Both the position numbers and the translations under genes were made by a program. The notes below the pieces were generated by a model. The model ran no database searches, was not told the DNA's origin, and saw only the letters and a program-made list of their open reading frames with translations. Source: Sphingobacteriaceae bacterium (GTDB taxonomy: Bacteria; Bacteroidota; Bacteroidia; Sphingobacteriales; Sphingobacteriaceae). Taken from it: DNA of 17,619 bases. Position 1 is the stretch's first letter, and every line of letters starts with the position of its first letter. The stretch lies in contig JAIPAN010000006.1 of assembly GCA_021740025.1 (NCBI GenBank), positions 1 through 17,619 of the forward strand, written 5' to 3'. This document shows, in pieces, positions 1-7,668 of the stretch.

Positions 1-1977
1 TAAGTTTTTGGCTTCTTGTGCTTCCCTATCAGCTTTTAGAGTGGCTTCGTTTACAGAAACACTTGTTTCTGCTTCTTTCTTTCTAAAGTTGGCAATGTCG
101 TCCAATAAATAAGCGTATTCTTCAGAGGTTTTCATACGCTGTTCGTGCAATTTAACTAAGCTTACATTTACTGCAGTTAAATTAGCAACAGGGTTGTATT
201 TAGATGGTTTCACCGTATCCCAAGCAAGAGCAGCCGGTTCGGCGCTTTCGCCGTATTTATCTGCCGGATATATCATGGGGAACTGAATATCGGGTAGTAC
301 ACCTTTATGTTGGGTGCTGCTGCCATTCACACGATAAAATTTGGCCATGGTTAAATTTATTTGACCAAATTGCGGTGCATTTTGACGAGCCACCGTACCA
401 TTTTTACCATTTTCTTCCTGTTTTTCATTCAGTAACATCAACTTATCGGTTGGGCTAATAATTTTAGACACATCGATAGTGGATTGAACGGTTCCCTTAC
501 CATAGGTTTGGGTACCAATAATTACGCCGCGACCATAATCTTGTATGGCACCAGCAAAAATTTCTGAAGCAGAAGCGCTAAATCGATCTACCATAACGGC
601 TAGTGGACCATCATAGGCAATGGTGGGGTCTTCATCTTCATTTATTTCTACCCCACGGCGGTCTTTTACCTGCACCACCGGACCGCTTTTAATAAACAAA
701 CCGGTTAGTTCAATGGCTTCTAATAATGACCCACCTCCATTAGAACGTAAATCAATAATTACGCCATCTACTTTTTGTGCTTTTAGGGTATCTAACAAGA
801 GTTTCACATCTCTTGTGGTCGATTTGTAATTCGGATCGCCGGCCTGATAGGCTTTAAAATCTGCATAAAATGCAGGCACTTCAATAACCCCAATTTTTAA
901 GGTTTTTGTGCCCGATTTCACTGTTTTAATGCTTTTTTTAGCCGATTGATCTTCTAAAATTATTTTACCACGAAGCAATTCTACAACAATGGGTTTAGAG
1001 CTCAGCTCTTGACCAGCCGGAATAACCTTTAAGCGCACCAAGGTGCCTTTAGGGCCTTTAATTTTAGATACAGTGTTCTCTATTCTCCAACCTATTACAT
1101 CCACAAATTCGCCATCTTTACCTTGCGCAACGGCTACAATGCGGTCGTTTACATTCAATGTTTTAGCCTTAAATGCCGGACCACCAGCAAAAATTTCGTT
1201 CACCTTTACCACTTCATTGTCTAGCTGCAGTCTAGCCCCAATACCTTCGTAGGTGCGGGCCATATCTTCGTTAAACTCTTGCGCCCGAATAGGCACAAAG
1301 TAATTGGTATGTGGATCTATGGTTTCGGTGAAGGCATTCATGATCAACTGATAAACATCTTGGTTATTGGTTTTAGTAGCCTGAGAAACCAAGTTATCGT
1401 AGCGTTGTTTTAGTGTTTGAAGATTTTTTGCCGCATCGCCACCAGCCATTTTAAGATTTAATAAATCGTATTTTACACGAAGCGCCCATACCTTATTAGC
1501 TTCTTCGGTGGTACTAAACCAAGGTAATTTCTCACGATCGTAGGGGTAGCTCTCATTTGCGGTAAAATCAATAGGCTCATTTATTTTACTAAGCGCAAAC
1601 CGAAGGCGTTCGTTGTAGCGTTTCTGAAAAACATTAAATATGTAAAAGGGCACACTTAAATCTCCGGCCTTTAAATCGTCATCAAACGTACTGCGGTACT
1701 GATTAAAATCATCTACATCGGCCTGAATAAAATAATTTCGGCCGGCATCTAAACTTTTTAGGTAGGTATCTAATATAATAGTAGATATAGAGTCGTTGAG
1801 GGCTACTTGTTTGTAGTGGTAGTTTTCTAGTAAAGCGGCTAATTCTTTAGTAACTACGGCTTGCTGTGCATCGGGTTTTAAATTAAAAGATCCGGCTACT
1901 TCAATTTTTACCCTCGGATCGGCGGTACAAGCCAGGCTGGCAGCAATAAATAGTCCTAAAAATATTTTTTTGAGCAT
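1..1977 (-). CDS. prc: Carboxy-terminal (tail-specific) protease, S41 family, C-terminus cut by window edge
   Basis: My own reverse-strand translation gives 659 codons with no stop, so the gene continues beyond base 1. The product is a Prc/Tsp-type periplasmic protease that degrades envelope proteins from the C-terminus. Visible parts are an N-terminal helical region, a PDZ domain at about residues 240-325 (starting near EGIGARL), and an S41 protease core at about 340-545 with SASASE at 467-472 and TYGKGT at 491-496. The likely nucleophile S469 and general-base K494 lie 25 residues apart, matching the S430/K455 spacing I recall for E. coli Prc. A Prc-type C-terminal helical domain follows. 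The N-terminus MLKKIFLGLF...SLAC is a signal peptide with a possible but atypical lipobox (Ser at -3), so it may be a lipoprotein. An in-frame ATG at 2001 would add eight residues. I chose 1977 because it gives a standard short n-region. Confidence 0.92.
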   Translation of the reverse strand, partial: MLKKIFLGLFIAASLACTADPRVKIEVAGSFNLKPDAQQAVVTKELAALLENYHYKQVALNDSISTIILDTYLKSLDAGRNYFIQADVDDFNQYRSTFDDDLKAGDLSVPFYIFNVFQKRYNERLRFALSKINEPIDFTANESYPYDREKLPWFSTTEEANKVWALRVKYDLLNLKMAGGDAAKNLQTLKQRYDNLVSQATKTNNQDVYQLIMNAFTETIDPHTNYFVPIRAQEFNEDMARTYEGIGARLQLDNEVVKVNEIFAGGPAFKAKTLNVNDRIVAVAQGKDGEFVDVIGWRIENTVSKIKGPKGTLVRLKVIPAGQELSSKPIVVELLRGKIILEDQSAKKSIKTVKSGTKTLKIGVIEVPAFYADFKAYQAGDPNYKSTTRDVKLLLDTLKAQKVDGVIIDLRSNGGGSLLEAIELTGLFIKSGPVVQVKDRRGVEINEDEDPTIAYDGPLAVMVDRFSASASEIFAGAIQDYGRGVIIGTQTYGKGTVQSTIDVSKIISPTDKLMLLNEKQEENGKNGTVARQNAPQFGQINLTMAKFYRVNGSSTQHKGVLPDIQFPMIYPADKYGESAEPAALAWDTVKPSKYNPVANLTAVNVSLVKLHEQRMKTSEEYAYLLDDIANFRKKEAETSVSVNEATLKADREAQEAKNL

Positions 1978-2087
1978 TTCTTTAATGTTTTTGATGGTCA
2001 TATTTTACCCCGAATAATCGTTTGGAGGCCTTAATATACAGACAAAATATGTAGCTTTTTGTTAAAAATACTAAAATTGCTTGGCAG

Positions 2088-3071
2088 CTAGAGGCCGGGG
2101 TTTAGCAAAATATCTTTTAGTTGGGCGCATTCGCTAGTATATTGAGCCGTTTTATCGATATCGCCTAGCAGGTTATAGGCTTGTAAAAGTTTAAACTTTA
2201 ATAGCAATAATAGGGGTAATTCATGCGCTTGAATGGCTACCCACTCGGCCGCACGAAAGTCCTGAATAGCGGGCCTAAAATCGGTTAGAGCACATTTAAA
2301 GTCGGCTAAAGGCATGCTGGCTAAAATAATTCCGCGGGCATCGTTTTTTTGTTTTGCCAGTGTTAAGGATTGCAGGTAAAACCACCTGGCTTGGGCAAAT
2401 AATTCCTGTACTTCATAGGCATAGGCCAATTCTCTATAACATACAATAAGTGGGCCCTTATCTTTTAATTTACTAAGCAATGGCAAGGCGTTTTTTAGCA
2501 GATAGGCTTCTGCAAGTACCCCATCTCCCTGTTCAGAAGCAAGCCTACCCAATTGAATATAGGTTTGTGTCTGAAGTGCTGAGTTTTTGGTGTTTATTGC
2601 ATGGCTCAGTATGGTTTTTTGATACTCAATTGCTTGGGTATAATGGCCCTTTAGCGCATATAAACTACTCAGTTGCGTGGCAAAGCCTCTGCTTAAGGAC
2701 GAAACATTTTTCACGATATCCCAGGTTGCTAGGTTTTCAAATAAACTGATACTAGCATCTATATTCCCGGCTAAGGCATGATGAAAGGCAGCATTAAGGT
2801 TGGTTTGTTGGGCATTACTCCAGTTCGTAGCACTTGCTTTAAATTCTTGTTGCAATTGGGTGGTTTGATGAATAAACTCGGTGCGTTTTAAATAATTTTG
2901 AACATCAACCGGATCGGTATCTAAACCCACACGTAATAAGAAATAAGATTTTAAACCCGTTGTAGTAGTAGAATCCACTTTGTTTTGAGCGGATGCCCGT
3001 GAGGGCATCAACAAAAAACCTAGTAATACAAAGTTTAGTATGAATTTATGGGAGTTTATTGAGCTTCTCAT
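2088..3071 (-). CDS. Exported tetratricopeptide-repeat protein of unknown function
   Basis: This encodes 327 residues from ATG 3071. The frame stays open to 3203, but those longer starts run into the divergent rarA gene, and starting at 3071 gives a clean Sec signal peptide (hydrophobic residues about 10-22, probable cleavage after ASA at 28). The second half, about residues 135-320, shows helical repeats of the TPR kind, for example YIQLGRLASEQGDGVLAEAY, CYRELAYAYEVQELFAQARW and KLLQAYNLLGDIDKTAQY. The lack of a transmembrane segment or catalytic motif suggests a periplasmic or surface scaffold. TPR proteins in Bacteroidota often precede a DNA-binding or kinase part, but none is present here; the protein ends after the repeats. 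It lies upstream of the protease gene on the same strand with a gap of about 110 bases, so co-transcription is possible. The specific role is unknown. Confidence 0.8.
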   Translation of the reverse strand: MRSSINSHKFILNFVLLGFLLMPSRASAQNKVDSTTTTGLKSYFLLRVGLDTDPVDVQNYLKRTEFIHQTTQLQQEFKASATNWSNAQQTNLNAAFHHALAGNIDASISLFENLATWDIVKNVSSLSRGFATQLSSLYALKGHYTQAIEYQKTILSHAINTKNSALQTQTYIQLGRLASEQGDGVLAEAYLLKNALPLLSKLKDKGPLIVCYRELAYAYEVQELFAQARWFYLQSLTLAKQKNDARGIILASMPLADFKCALTDFRPAIQDFRAAEWVAIQAHELPLLLLLKFKLLQAYNLLGDIDKTAQYTSECAQLKDILLNPGL

Positions 3072-3147
3072 AGGCTGTATGGTAGTACTACTTGGTAATT
3101 TACTATTAAATTTTAACAGCATTTTAAATTTACGGATATTGTAGGCT

Positions 3148-4431
3148 ATGTTAGCAAACACCCCGCCTTTGGCAGAACGCATGCGGCCGCAAAGCCTCGA
3201 CACCTACATTGGCCAACAACATTTGGTGGGCAGTGGCGGTGTATTACGTAAAGCCATTGAATTGGGGAGTATCCCTTCTTTATTACTTTGGGGGCCTCCT
3301 GGTGTAGGCAAAACAACTTTAGCTTTAATTATCTCTCAACAACTTAAACGTCCGTTTTTTAGTTTAAGTGCTATAAATTCTGGGGTGAAAGATATTCGGG
3401 CAATTATTGATGAGGCTATTGAACTAAAAAAGCAAAATAAAGCCTTGCCCATTTTATTTATTGATGAGATTCACCGCTTCTCTAAATCGCAACAAGACTC
3501 TTTATTGGGTGCAGTAGAAAGTGGCATTATTACCTTAATTGGTGCCACCACAGAAAACCCATCTTTCGAAGTAATTTCTGCCTTACTTTCTCGGTGCCAG
3601 GTGTATGTTTTACAACAATTAAGCAACGATGAATTAGTGGCATTGGTACAACAAGCCATTGCGCAAGATGAATTGCTTCAAAAAAAGAAAATACACATTG
3701 CCGAGCAGGATGCATTACTCCGTTTATCGGGTGGCGATGGCCGTAAATTATTAAATGTGTTGGAATTGGTGGTGCAAACGCTAGCTGGTGACGAGATAAC
3801 CATTACCAATGAGGTGGTGCTGCAACAAGTGCAACAGCACATGGCTATGTACGATAAAGCCGGAGAGCAGCATTACGATATCATATCGGCCTTTATAAAA
3901 TCTATTCGGGGTAGCGACCCCAATGCCGCAGTGTATTGGCTAGCCCGAATGATTGCCGGTGGAGAAGAGCCCGGATTTATTGCCCGACGCTTGCTAATTT
4001 TAGCTTCAGAAGATATTGGAAACGCCAACCCCAATGCGCTTTTATTGGCAAAAACATGTTTTGATTCCGTTCATGTAATTGGTTGGCCCGAATCGAGAAT
4101 TATTTTATCGCAAACGGTTACCTATTTGGCCTGTTCGGCAAAAAGCAATGCAAGTTATGAGGCCATTGCTAGGGCCCAAGAATTAGTAAAACAAAGCGGT
4201 GATCTTTCGGTACCCTTACATTTACGCAATGCGCCTACCAGCCTCATGAAAAACCTCGATTATGGGAAAGGATATAAATATGTGCATAGCTACGAAGGAA
4301 ACTTTGCCGAGCAAGAATTTTTCCCTGAACAGCTGAGTGGTACCAGCTTGTATAATCCGGGTAGCAACCAAGCCGAAAGCAAGCTGAGAGATTACCTCAA
4401 ATCTCGGTGGAAAGATAAGTACGGGTATTAA
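3148..4431 (+). CDS. rarA: Replication-associated recombination protein A (RarA/MgsA), AAA+ ATPase
   Basis: The 427-residue product is a clamp-loader-like AAA+ ATPase that acts at stalled replication forks with SSB and recombination proteins. Visible features are the N-terminal PLAERMRPQSLDTYIGQQHL segment typical of the family, Walker A GPPGVGKTT at residues 49-57, Walker B LFIDEIHR at 103-110, a sensor-1 stretch IGATTENPSF at 131-140, and a candidate arginine finger in LSRC (R149). The C-terminal tetramerisation region contains YDIISAFIKSIRGSDPNAA and LILASEDIGNANP, both hallmarks of RarA. Length is normal for the family. The gene is divergent from the TPR gene with a 76-base gap, and its TAA overlaps the stop codon of the convergent response-regulator gene. 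It has no functional link to its neighbours that I can see. Confidence 0.97.
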   Translation: MLANTPPLAERMRPQSLDTYIGQQHLVGSGGVLRKAIELGSIPSLLLWGPPGVGKTTLALIISQQLKRPFFSLSAINSGVKDIRAIIDEAIELKKQNKALPILFIDEIHRFSKSQQDSLLGAVESGIITLIGATTENPSFEVISALLSRCQVYVLQQLSNDELVALVQQAIAQDELLQKKKIHIAEQDALLRLSGGDGRKLLNVLELVVQTLAGDEITITNEVVLQQVQQHMAMYDKAGEQHYDIISAFIKSIRGSDPNAAVYWLARMIAGGEEPGFIARRLLILASEDIGNANPNALLLAKTCFDSVHVIGWPESRIILSQTVTYLACSAKSNASYEAIARAQELVKQSGDLSVPLHLRNAPTSLMKNLDYGKGYKYVHSYEGNFAEQEFFPEQLSGTSLYNPGSNQAESKLRDYLKSRWKDKYGY

Positions 4432-5183
4432 ATACTAAAGCGCTCTCTTAAGTTACTGCTATACGATCTGCTAGAGTTTAAACGGGTAGCTATTTTATCT
4501 TTTAATGAAAATACCAGCGACCCGTTAAAGCTTTTTCGTATTTCTCTAATAGAGTCTATATTGAGTATAAAACTTCTGTGGATGCGCACAAAATTATCGG
4601 GTAAATGTTCTTCTAAATGGTTTAATGTAAAATCGGTTAAATGGCTAATTCCATCCATATCGTGTAAAAAAACATATTTTTCTTCGGCCTCTATAAACGC
4701 TATTTCTTCTAGCTTCACGAGCATAATTTTATCGCCCAGGTGAACGGTAATGGTTTTAATTTCTGCTTTAGGTTTAATGCTATCAATTAACGTTTGCAAT
4801 ACATGAAGGTCTGGGGTATTTGTAGTTGCACTTTGTAATTTATTAACGGTTAAATCAAGCCGTTCTTTCTCAATAGGTTTCAACAAATAATCAATAGAAT
4901 TTTCTTCGAAGGCTTTAATGGCATACTGATCGAATGCTGTTGTAAAAATTACCTTGGGGTGGTGCATCACCAAGCGCAACATATCAAAACCGTTCATTAC
5001 CGGCATTTCTATATCTAAAAAAATAACGTCGGGCTTTAGTGATTCTATTAGCTCTAAACCTTCTCTTCCATTTGATGCTTCTGCAACCACATCAAATAGT
5101 TGATACGTTCCCAATAGTCTTTTTAAACGTTGTAGGCCAATGGCCTCATCGTCGATAATAATGGTTTTTAAAAGCTTACTCAT
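4428..5183 (-). CDS. LytTR-family response regulator
   Basis: The 251-residue product has a receiver domain (about residues 5-120) followed by a LytTR DNA-binding domain (about 148-245). The receiver has the acidic pair D11/D12, phospho-acceptor D57 in DVIFLDIEMP, T81/T82 and K102 in DYLLKP, so it looks fully functional. The output domain has the family pattern KIMLVKLEEIAFIEAEEKYV and FVRIHRSFILNIDSI. LytTR regulators bind promoters as dimers on direct repeats and are usually paired with LytS-type kinases. Two such kinases lie directly upstream on the same strand, with a 101-base gap that holds several GTTTG half-sites. The gene is probably the last in a kinase-kinase-regulator operon. Its targets cannot be told from sequence; the adjacent OmpA-like lipoprotein gene and the operon itself are reasonable guesses. 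Confidence 0.95.
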   Translation of the reverse strand: MSKLLKTIIIDDEAIGLQRLKRLLGTYQLFDVVAEASNGREGLELIESLKPDVIFLDIEMPVMNGFDMLRLVMHHPKVIFTTAFDQYAIKAFEENSIDYLLKPIEKERLDLTVNKLQSATTNTPDLHVLQTLIDSIKPKAEIKTITVHLGDKIMLVKLEEIAFIEAEEKYVFLHDMDGISHLTDFTLNHLEEHLPDNFVRIHRSFILNIDSIREIRKSFNGSLVFSLKDKIATRLNSSRSYSSNLRERFSI

Positions 5184-5228
5184 AATGCATTTGGTTTAAG
5201 GTGGTATTCTTGTTAACTAGTATCAATT

Positions 5229-5270
5229 TGTTTGCCAAACACGGGTTTGTTATTTCCGGGGTAAACAAAC
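5229..5270. repeat. Cluster of four GTTTG half-sites in the kinase-regulator gap
   Basis: The gap before the response regulator holds a perfect palindrome TGTTTGCCAAACA (5229-5241, 6-base arms around a central C). Directly beside it is an inverted repeat GTTTGTT (5245-5251) / AACAAAC (5264-5270) with a 12-base loop. Together there are two GTTTG copies on each strand within 42 bases. No T-run follows on the minus strand, so this is not an intrinsic terminator. I see no TAnnTTTG element here. It could be an operator, possibly for the LytTR regulator itself, or a processing structure in the operon mRNA. Confidence 0.45.
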
Positions 5271-5284
5271 TGCATATTTTTGGG

Positions 5285-6355
5285 TTAAATAGGTGTAGTA
5301 ATTAATGGGAATATAATTCTGATGTGCTTATTAGGCATATTCAGTAATTGAAATTGATAGTTTTTAGGAAAAAGTAATTCTAGCTTTTCTTTGGTATTTA
5401 AAAATCCGCTGCCACCGGTAATTTGTTGGGGAAAAGCTTGCCCACTATCAAATAGTTCTATACAGGTCGTATTGTTGGTTTCTTTTTGAATGCATAGTTT
5501 AATATAGCCAGGTTCTGCTTGTGTAGAAAGCCCATGTTTCAATGCGTTTTCTACCAAGGGCTGCAATAAAAAACGTGGGAAATAACCGGGCAATAGGTTT
5601 TCATCTGCTTGCAACTCATACTGAAGCTTGGGCCCTAAGCGTATTTTTTCGATAGATAGATAAACATGTAGCATTTCCAACTCCTCGGCCAGGGTAGTAA
5701 AATGTTGTTCCGAATAATTGATGCTGTATCTAAATAACTTAGAAAGTTTAAGGGTAAGCTCTTCAGCCAATACCGCATCGGTGTATACCAAGCCGGCAAT
5801 GGTATTTAGAGAGTTGTATAAAAAATGTGGGTTTATTTTCGATTGAAGAGTTTCCAATTCCTCCTTTACCTTTAATTGTTTCATCCGAAGAATTTCAATT
5901 TCCTTTTTTTGGAAATGGTTGATATAGCTAATTCGCTGCGATTCATATAACAATATCAAAGCGCTAATAATTATGCACACGCTAAAATTGGTAATTGCTT
6001 GATTGAGCAGCATGCCCATTTCATACTGCTGATGGGAGAACAAGGAAAATACATAAAATGAAAACGCTGTAGCGGCAAGTGTCCCGCTAATGCCTAGTAA
6101 AAACAGTACTGGCACCTTAATCCATCTTTGCGGTATTCGCGGATTTAATTGTTCGGTATAAAAAGAGATAACTGCCGCCATAAGCAAGCCGTGAGTAGTG
6201 CAAAACAGTACAACGCCTAACCCACCAAAAAAATTAAATTCGTTTATAGCTATCTGAACCCCAATAATACAAGCCGCAACTACGCATCCGGTAAGCAGAG
6301 CATTGCTATACTTAAAACGCCAGTCACTGCTATAAAATTTCCGTGGTATAATCAT
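5285..6355 (-). CDS. LytS-type sensor histidine kinase, second of a tandem pair
   Basis: The 356-residue membrane kinase has about four transmembrane segments in residues 20-138, a short coiled-coil-like linker (about 147-172), then the His_kinase domain with INPHFLYNSLN at 174-184 (phospho-acceptor H177) and an HATPase domain with RFLLQPLVENALKHGL (N270) and FDSGQAFP (D303). The last two motifs hold the usual ATP-binding residues. The first ~12 residues (RKFYSSDWRF) match the start of the neighbouring kinase, as do overall length and motif positions, so the two arose by duplication. The gene begins 7 bases after the stop of the first kinase, which supports one operon, and is followed by the LytTR regulator. 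It probably phosphorylates that regulator; the signal is unknown, and no large extracellular sensor domain is present. Confidence 0.93.
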   Translation of the reverse strand: MIIPRKFYSSDWRFKYSNALLTGCVVAACIIGVQIAINEFNFFGGLGVVLFCTTHGLLMAAVISFYTEQLNPRIPQRWIKVPVLFLLGISGTLAATAFSFYVFSLFSHQQYEMGMLLNQAITNFSVCIIISALILLYESQRISYINHFQKKEIEILRMKQLKVKEELETLQSKINPHFLYNSLNTIAGLVYTDAVLAEELTLKLSKLFRYSINYSEQHFTTLAEELEMLHVYLSIEKIRLGPKLQYELQADENLLPGYFPRFLLQPLVENALKHGLSTQAEPGYIKLCIQKETNNTTCIELFDSGQAFPQQITGGSGFLNTKEKLELLFPKNYQFQLLNMPNKHIRIIFPLITTPI

Positions 6356-6362
6356 GTATGTA

Positions 6363-7433
6363 TTAAATGGATAAAGGTGAAAATGGCAATAGCAAGCTGA
6401 TGCATTTTTGCGGCTGGTTTGTTACTTTAATGGCATAATCAGATCCATAGTGGATACCAAGTCGGGTATAAATACTCCTTAAACCATAGCCAGCAGTAAT
6501 TTTTGATGGGAATTTACCACCGGTATCAAACACCTCTATTCTAATTTTTTCTTCCTGCTTACTAATTTGTACCCGAATTAAAATATGTGGTTCTTCTGCC
6601 TCGGCCAAACCATGCTTCACTGCATTTTCTATTAAGGGTTGCACTAAAAATCTAGGAATAGTGACTTTTAATAAGTCGGCATCGCAGGTGAATTCATAAT
6701 TCAATAAATCACCAAAACGCACATGTTCTATTTCTAAATAATTTTTAGCAATGTGTAACTCTTCTTGTATGGTAATCCACTGGTCATCATTTACATCGTA
6801 GCGATAAAGCTGAGCTAGCCGTATAGTCATATCCTCGGCTTTGGATCGATCTAAGTGAATTAAACCAGCAATGGAGTTAAGTGCATTATACAAGAGGTGT
6901 GGATTAATTTTAGTTTGAATGGCTTTTAACTGAGCTTGTTTAGCTAAACGATCTAGTTTTAGTACTTCAACCTCCTGTTTAATTTGTTTTTGGTGATTTC
7001 TGGCTGCCCGCCACTCATACAACTGTATACCCATACAAACCGCAACCGATGCCAACAAAATAAGAAAGAGCAATACTTTATGCACAGCAATAAATGCTAT
7101 GGGGAAAAATAAAGTAGCAGACAACACACCCAAAATAGTACCCAATAAAAGGCCTGTGCCACTAAAAACATAAAATGCTAAAATTGGCTTTTGATGTACA
7201 TACGTGGCAAAAGCAGGCAAAGAAATAGACAAGGAAAGCGAATTGGCAAGCGTACACAACACACAAATACTTACCCAAAGTACTAAAGCAGCTTCCGGTA
7301 ATTGTATCGGGTTACCGGTAAAAAGTGTATTGAATAGAATGATGCTATGGCCAACAACCAAGCCCAATAGTAAACCATACAGATTAACGTATCTCCAATC
7401 TCCTTCAAAATGTTGCTGTGGAATCAAAGGCAA
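6363..7433 (-). CDS. LytS-type sensor histidine kinase, first of a tandem pair, UUG start
   Basis: The 356-residue membrane kinase has about four transmembrane segments in residues 18-135, a linker, the His_kinase motif INPHLLYNALN at 176-186 (H179), the N-box RFLVQPLIENAVKHGL (N270) and FDTGGKFP (D303). It is a paralogue of the kinase immediately downstream. The start is TTG at 7433: an in-frame TGA at 7442-7440 closes the frame upstream, no ATG lies near, and the N-terminus IPQQHFEGDWRY then aligns with the paralogue's IPRKFYSSDWRF. The gene is first in the kinase-kinase-regulator operon. A TAnnTTTG element lies about 20 bases upstream, with a long AT-rich palindrome just behind it. The unusual start codon may keep this kinase at lower abundance than its partner. 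Confidence 0.92.
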   Translation of the reverse strand: MPLIPQQHFEGDWRYVNLYGLLLGLVVGHSIILFNTLFTGNPIQLPEAALVLWVSICVLCTLANSLSLSISLPAFATYVHQKPILAFYVFSGTGLLLGTILGVLSATLFFPIAFIAVHKVLLFLILLASVAVCMGIQLYEWRAARNHQKQIKQEVEVLKLDRLAKQAQLKAIQTKINPHLLYNALNSIAGLIHLDRSKAEDMTIRLAQLYRYDVNDDQWITIQEELHIAKNYLEIEHVRFGDLLNYEFTCDADLLKVTIPRFLVQPLIENAVKHGLAEAEEPHILIRVQISKQEEKIRIEVFDTGGKFPSKITAGYGLRSIYTRLGIHYGSDYAIKVTNQPQKCISLLLPFSPLSI

Positions 7434-7453
7434 ATAATTTCATTGATGCGATA

Positions 7454-7461
7454 CAAAAATA
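7454..7461 (-). promoter_or_regulatory. Bacteroidota -7 element for the kinase operon
   Basis: On the minus strand the bases read TATTTTTG, a full match to TAnnTTTG, the -7 element known for Bacteroidota primary sigma factors. It ends 20 bases before the UUG start at 7433, predicting a short 5' leader of about 15 bases. No good TTG -33 element is visible; the position where it should lie is occupied by the 22-base palindrome at 7464-7485. Confidence 0.5.
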
Positions 7462-7463
7462 TA

Positions 7464-7485
7464 AAATTAAATAATTATTTAATTT
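7464..7485. repeat. 22-base perfect AT-only palindrome upstream of the kinase operon
   Basis: The arms are AAATTAAATAA (7464-7474) and TTATTTAATTT (7475-7485), perfect reverse complements with no spacer. The palindrome abuts the -7 element of the kinase operon on its upstream side, where a repressor or activator would contact the promoter. Because it is composed only of A and T, part of the symmetry may come from base composition. A further short palindrome, AATACGTATT, lies at 7533-7542, flanked by CGAATA/TATTCG. Confidence 0.45.
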
Positions 7486-7608
7486 ATCTTTAATAATATT
7501 TCTTTATTTGTTTGAATTATTAAATATATACGAATACGTATTATTCGAGTAAGCAAGACGTAGATCATACACCGAAAGCCTTACACTATTTTAAAATATC
7601 ATGCGTTT

Positions 7609-7616
7609 TAGGTTTG
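7609..7616 (+). promoter_or_regulatory. -7 element upstream of the OmpA-like lipoprotein gene
   Basis: TAGGTTTG is a full match to TAnnTTTG. Transcription would start near 7620-7622, giving a leader of about 20 bases to ATG 7642 or 47 bases to ATG 7669. No clear TTG is present at the -33 position. The predicted start point lies at the left edge of the AAGCACC/GGTGCTT palindrome (7622-7637). Confidence 0.5.
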
Positions 7617-7621
7617 TAGAT

Positions 7622-7637
7622 AAGCACCAAGGTGCTT
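7622..7637. repeat. Palindrome AAGCACC-AA-GGTGCTT in the lipoprotein gene leader
   Basis: These are perfect 7-base arms (7622-7628 and 7631-7637) around AA. It sits between the -7 element and the start codon, and contains AAGG, the only Shine-Dalgarno-like bases ahead of ATG 7642. As RNA the two-base loop would open to give about six pairs with a four-base loop; as DNA it is a 16-base dyad typical of a dimeric regulator site. Either could control expression of the lipoprotein. Confidence 0.45.
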
Positions 7638-7668
7638 TAAGATGTTTAACCCATTACATAAAATTCTT

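Noticed and set aside
2020..2060. Possible promoter for the protease gene (minus strand TATTTTG)
   Set aside because: It has one base too few between TA and TTTG, and no -33 element is visible, so I do not call a promoter.
2480..2749. 89-codon plus-strand ORF opposite the TPR gene
   Set aside because: It lies wholly inside the TPR gene on the other strand, has no recognisable domain and its composition follows from the opposing reading frame.
3072..3203. Longer N-terminus of the TPR protein (starts at 3203 or 3122)
   Set aside because: These starts overlap or crowd the rarA start and place up to 44 polar residues before an otherwise clear signal peptide.
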